Assembly (NCBI GenBank): GCA_029240775.1 | Contig: JARDZQ010000159.1 | Coordinates: forward strand, 1 to 5,355 | Origin: Rubrobacteraceae bacterium | Lineage (GTDB): Bacteria; Actinomycetota; Rubrobacteria; Rubrobacterales; Rubrobacteraceae | DNA: 5,355 bases | Direction: 5' to 3' | In this document: one piece after another, positions 4,731 through 5,355 of the stretch | Layout: the number at the start of each line of letters is the position of its first letter | Position numbering within the stretch: the first letter of the stretch is position 1 | Made by a program: the position numbers and the translations under genes | Notes under the pieces: generated by a model | Told to the model about the DNA's origin: nothing | Databases searched by the model: none | What the model saw: the letters and a program-made list of their open reading frames with translations, nothing else

Positions 4731-5258
4731 CGTCGGTCCCCTTAGTTGCGCGCGAGGGAGGCGTAGGCAGGGGGCACGTTGCAGTAAACGCTATGGCGCT
4801 GGCGGGTCTTCGCCCCGATCATTCCCCTCGTCTCCGCAGCTTGGCGTCGGACGTGAGGAAGCGCCGAGCGTTCCGCTTGAGACCCTCGCGGAGCCCTTCG
4901 CACGAATAGAGTCACTATGCCCATTACGCTTTCGGGTGGTGCTAGGCGGGGACCAATACGTACTCGAAGTCCTGAGGTAGAAGAGCGGCATCACCGTTAC
5001 GTAGCCTACAGAATACAAACCGCGCAGTGCTTAGATTCTGCGCCCAACTGCCCAACGGAGCCCTGAAGGTGGAGATCGTCTGAGATGGGATCTCGGAAGT
5101 CCGCCGCGGTACGAAGTTATCCGAAGGGCGGGCGAAACTTGCGGCACACCTATGCGGGATTCATCACCAATTCATCCACCCTTGCTCTAATATGAACGCG
5201 AGCGGCACCCCACCGGGCTCTGGTTGGACCGTATACCGAGAGAATAACGAGAGGCTAG
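4731..5258. other. 528-bp stretch without a convincing gene
   Basis: Several frames of 60-90 codons exist on both strands, but none has a binding site, a recognisable motif or a consistent third-position bias. One plus frame that ends in TAG 4978-4980 closes with a strand-like run (LRFRVVLGGDQYVLEVLR). It may be the end of a decayed gene, unidentified. A possible degenerate copy of the dispersed repeat lies at 5051-5103. Confidence 0.4.
5051..5103 (+). repeat. possible degenerate fifth copy of the dispersed repeat
   Basis: CCCAA, then GCCCTGAAGGTGGAG (5059-5073), then after about 16 unrelated bases TCTCGGAAGTCCG (5091-5103), follow the order of blocks in the intact copies. The first block (TATTCACC) is not recognisable, so this may be a decayed copy or a chance match. 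Confidence 0.28.
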
Positions 5259-5355
5259 ATGCCTGATTTCGACACCCAAAGACTGCAGGGACCCAACGAA
5301 CCAAACAGGCTCCGCACCCTGTTGATCGCGAAGTGGCTTCGCACGGTGCTGATTG
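5259..5355 (+). CDS. start of a gene cut by the right edge; N-terminus of unknown, possibly membrane protein
   Basis: ATG 5259 follows GAGAGG by about 5 nt and opens a frame with no stop to the window end: 32 residues beginning MPDFDTQRLQGPNEPNRLRT. A polar, Pro/Asn-rich start followed by basic residues and a turn to hydrophobic ones (LLIAKWLRTVLI) is what precedes a first membrane helix or an uncleaved anchor. The product cannot be named from so little. The TAATAT at 5188-5193 could be a -10 hexamer, but it lacks a matching -35. Confidence 0.55.
   Translation, partial: MPDFDTQRLQGPNEPNRLRTLLIAKWLRTVLI

Overview
The window is GC-rich DNA with strong third-position G/C in its good genes, GTG and TTG starts, and AAGGAGG-type ribosome binding sites. 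This suggests a high-GC Gram-positive bacterium. Several families (the 250-aa LolA-like protein, the 168-aa ABM-like protein, the sensor-kinase N-terminus and the LAxTG sorting tail) resemble proteins I associate with Rubrobacter and related deep Actinobacteria. That placement is inference from recollection, not from a search.

Layout: 1-864 is the C-terminal part of a GT1-type glycosyltransferase that enters from the left edge. Positions 865-1267 hold a possible 28-codon ORF and the orphaned C-terminus of a sortase-anchored surface protein (LADTG motif) with no start codon. Positions 1268-2020 hold an intact gene for a 250-aa protein with a LolA/LppX-like C-terminal half. Positions 2021-3300 are decayed: a 130-bp MITE-like element, the first ~115 codons of a membrane sensor histidine kinase (minus strand), and a two-gene small-protein module (minus strand) whose second gene is frameshifted. 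Positions 3401-3634 carry an intact paralogue of that frameshifted gene on the plus strand. Positions 4224-4730 encode an intact 168-aa protein with an ABM-like domain. Positions 4731-5258 show no convincing gene, and 5259-5355 is the start of a gene that runs off the right edge.

The most notable structure is a dispersed repeat of about 43 bp, present four times (1167-1210, 2041-2216 interrupted, 3257-3298, 3643-3685), with a possible degenerate fifth copy near 5051-5103. One copy is split by the 130-bp element, which has 17-bp terminal inverted repeats (16/17 matching) and a 3-bp TCT target duplication. The other copies of the repeat independently reconstruct the empty site. Two copies bracket the 1268-2020 gene in one orientation, and two bracket the 3401-3634 gene in the other.

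No single pathway links the genes. The window reads as an accessory, gene-poor region that accumulates repeats, small insertions and gene remnants between a few maintained genes. I see no CRISPR array, tRNA, rRNA or full-length insertion sequence, and no clear defence or biosynthetic system.
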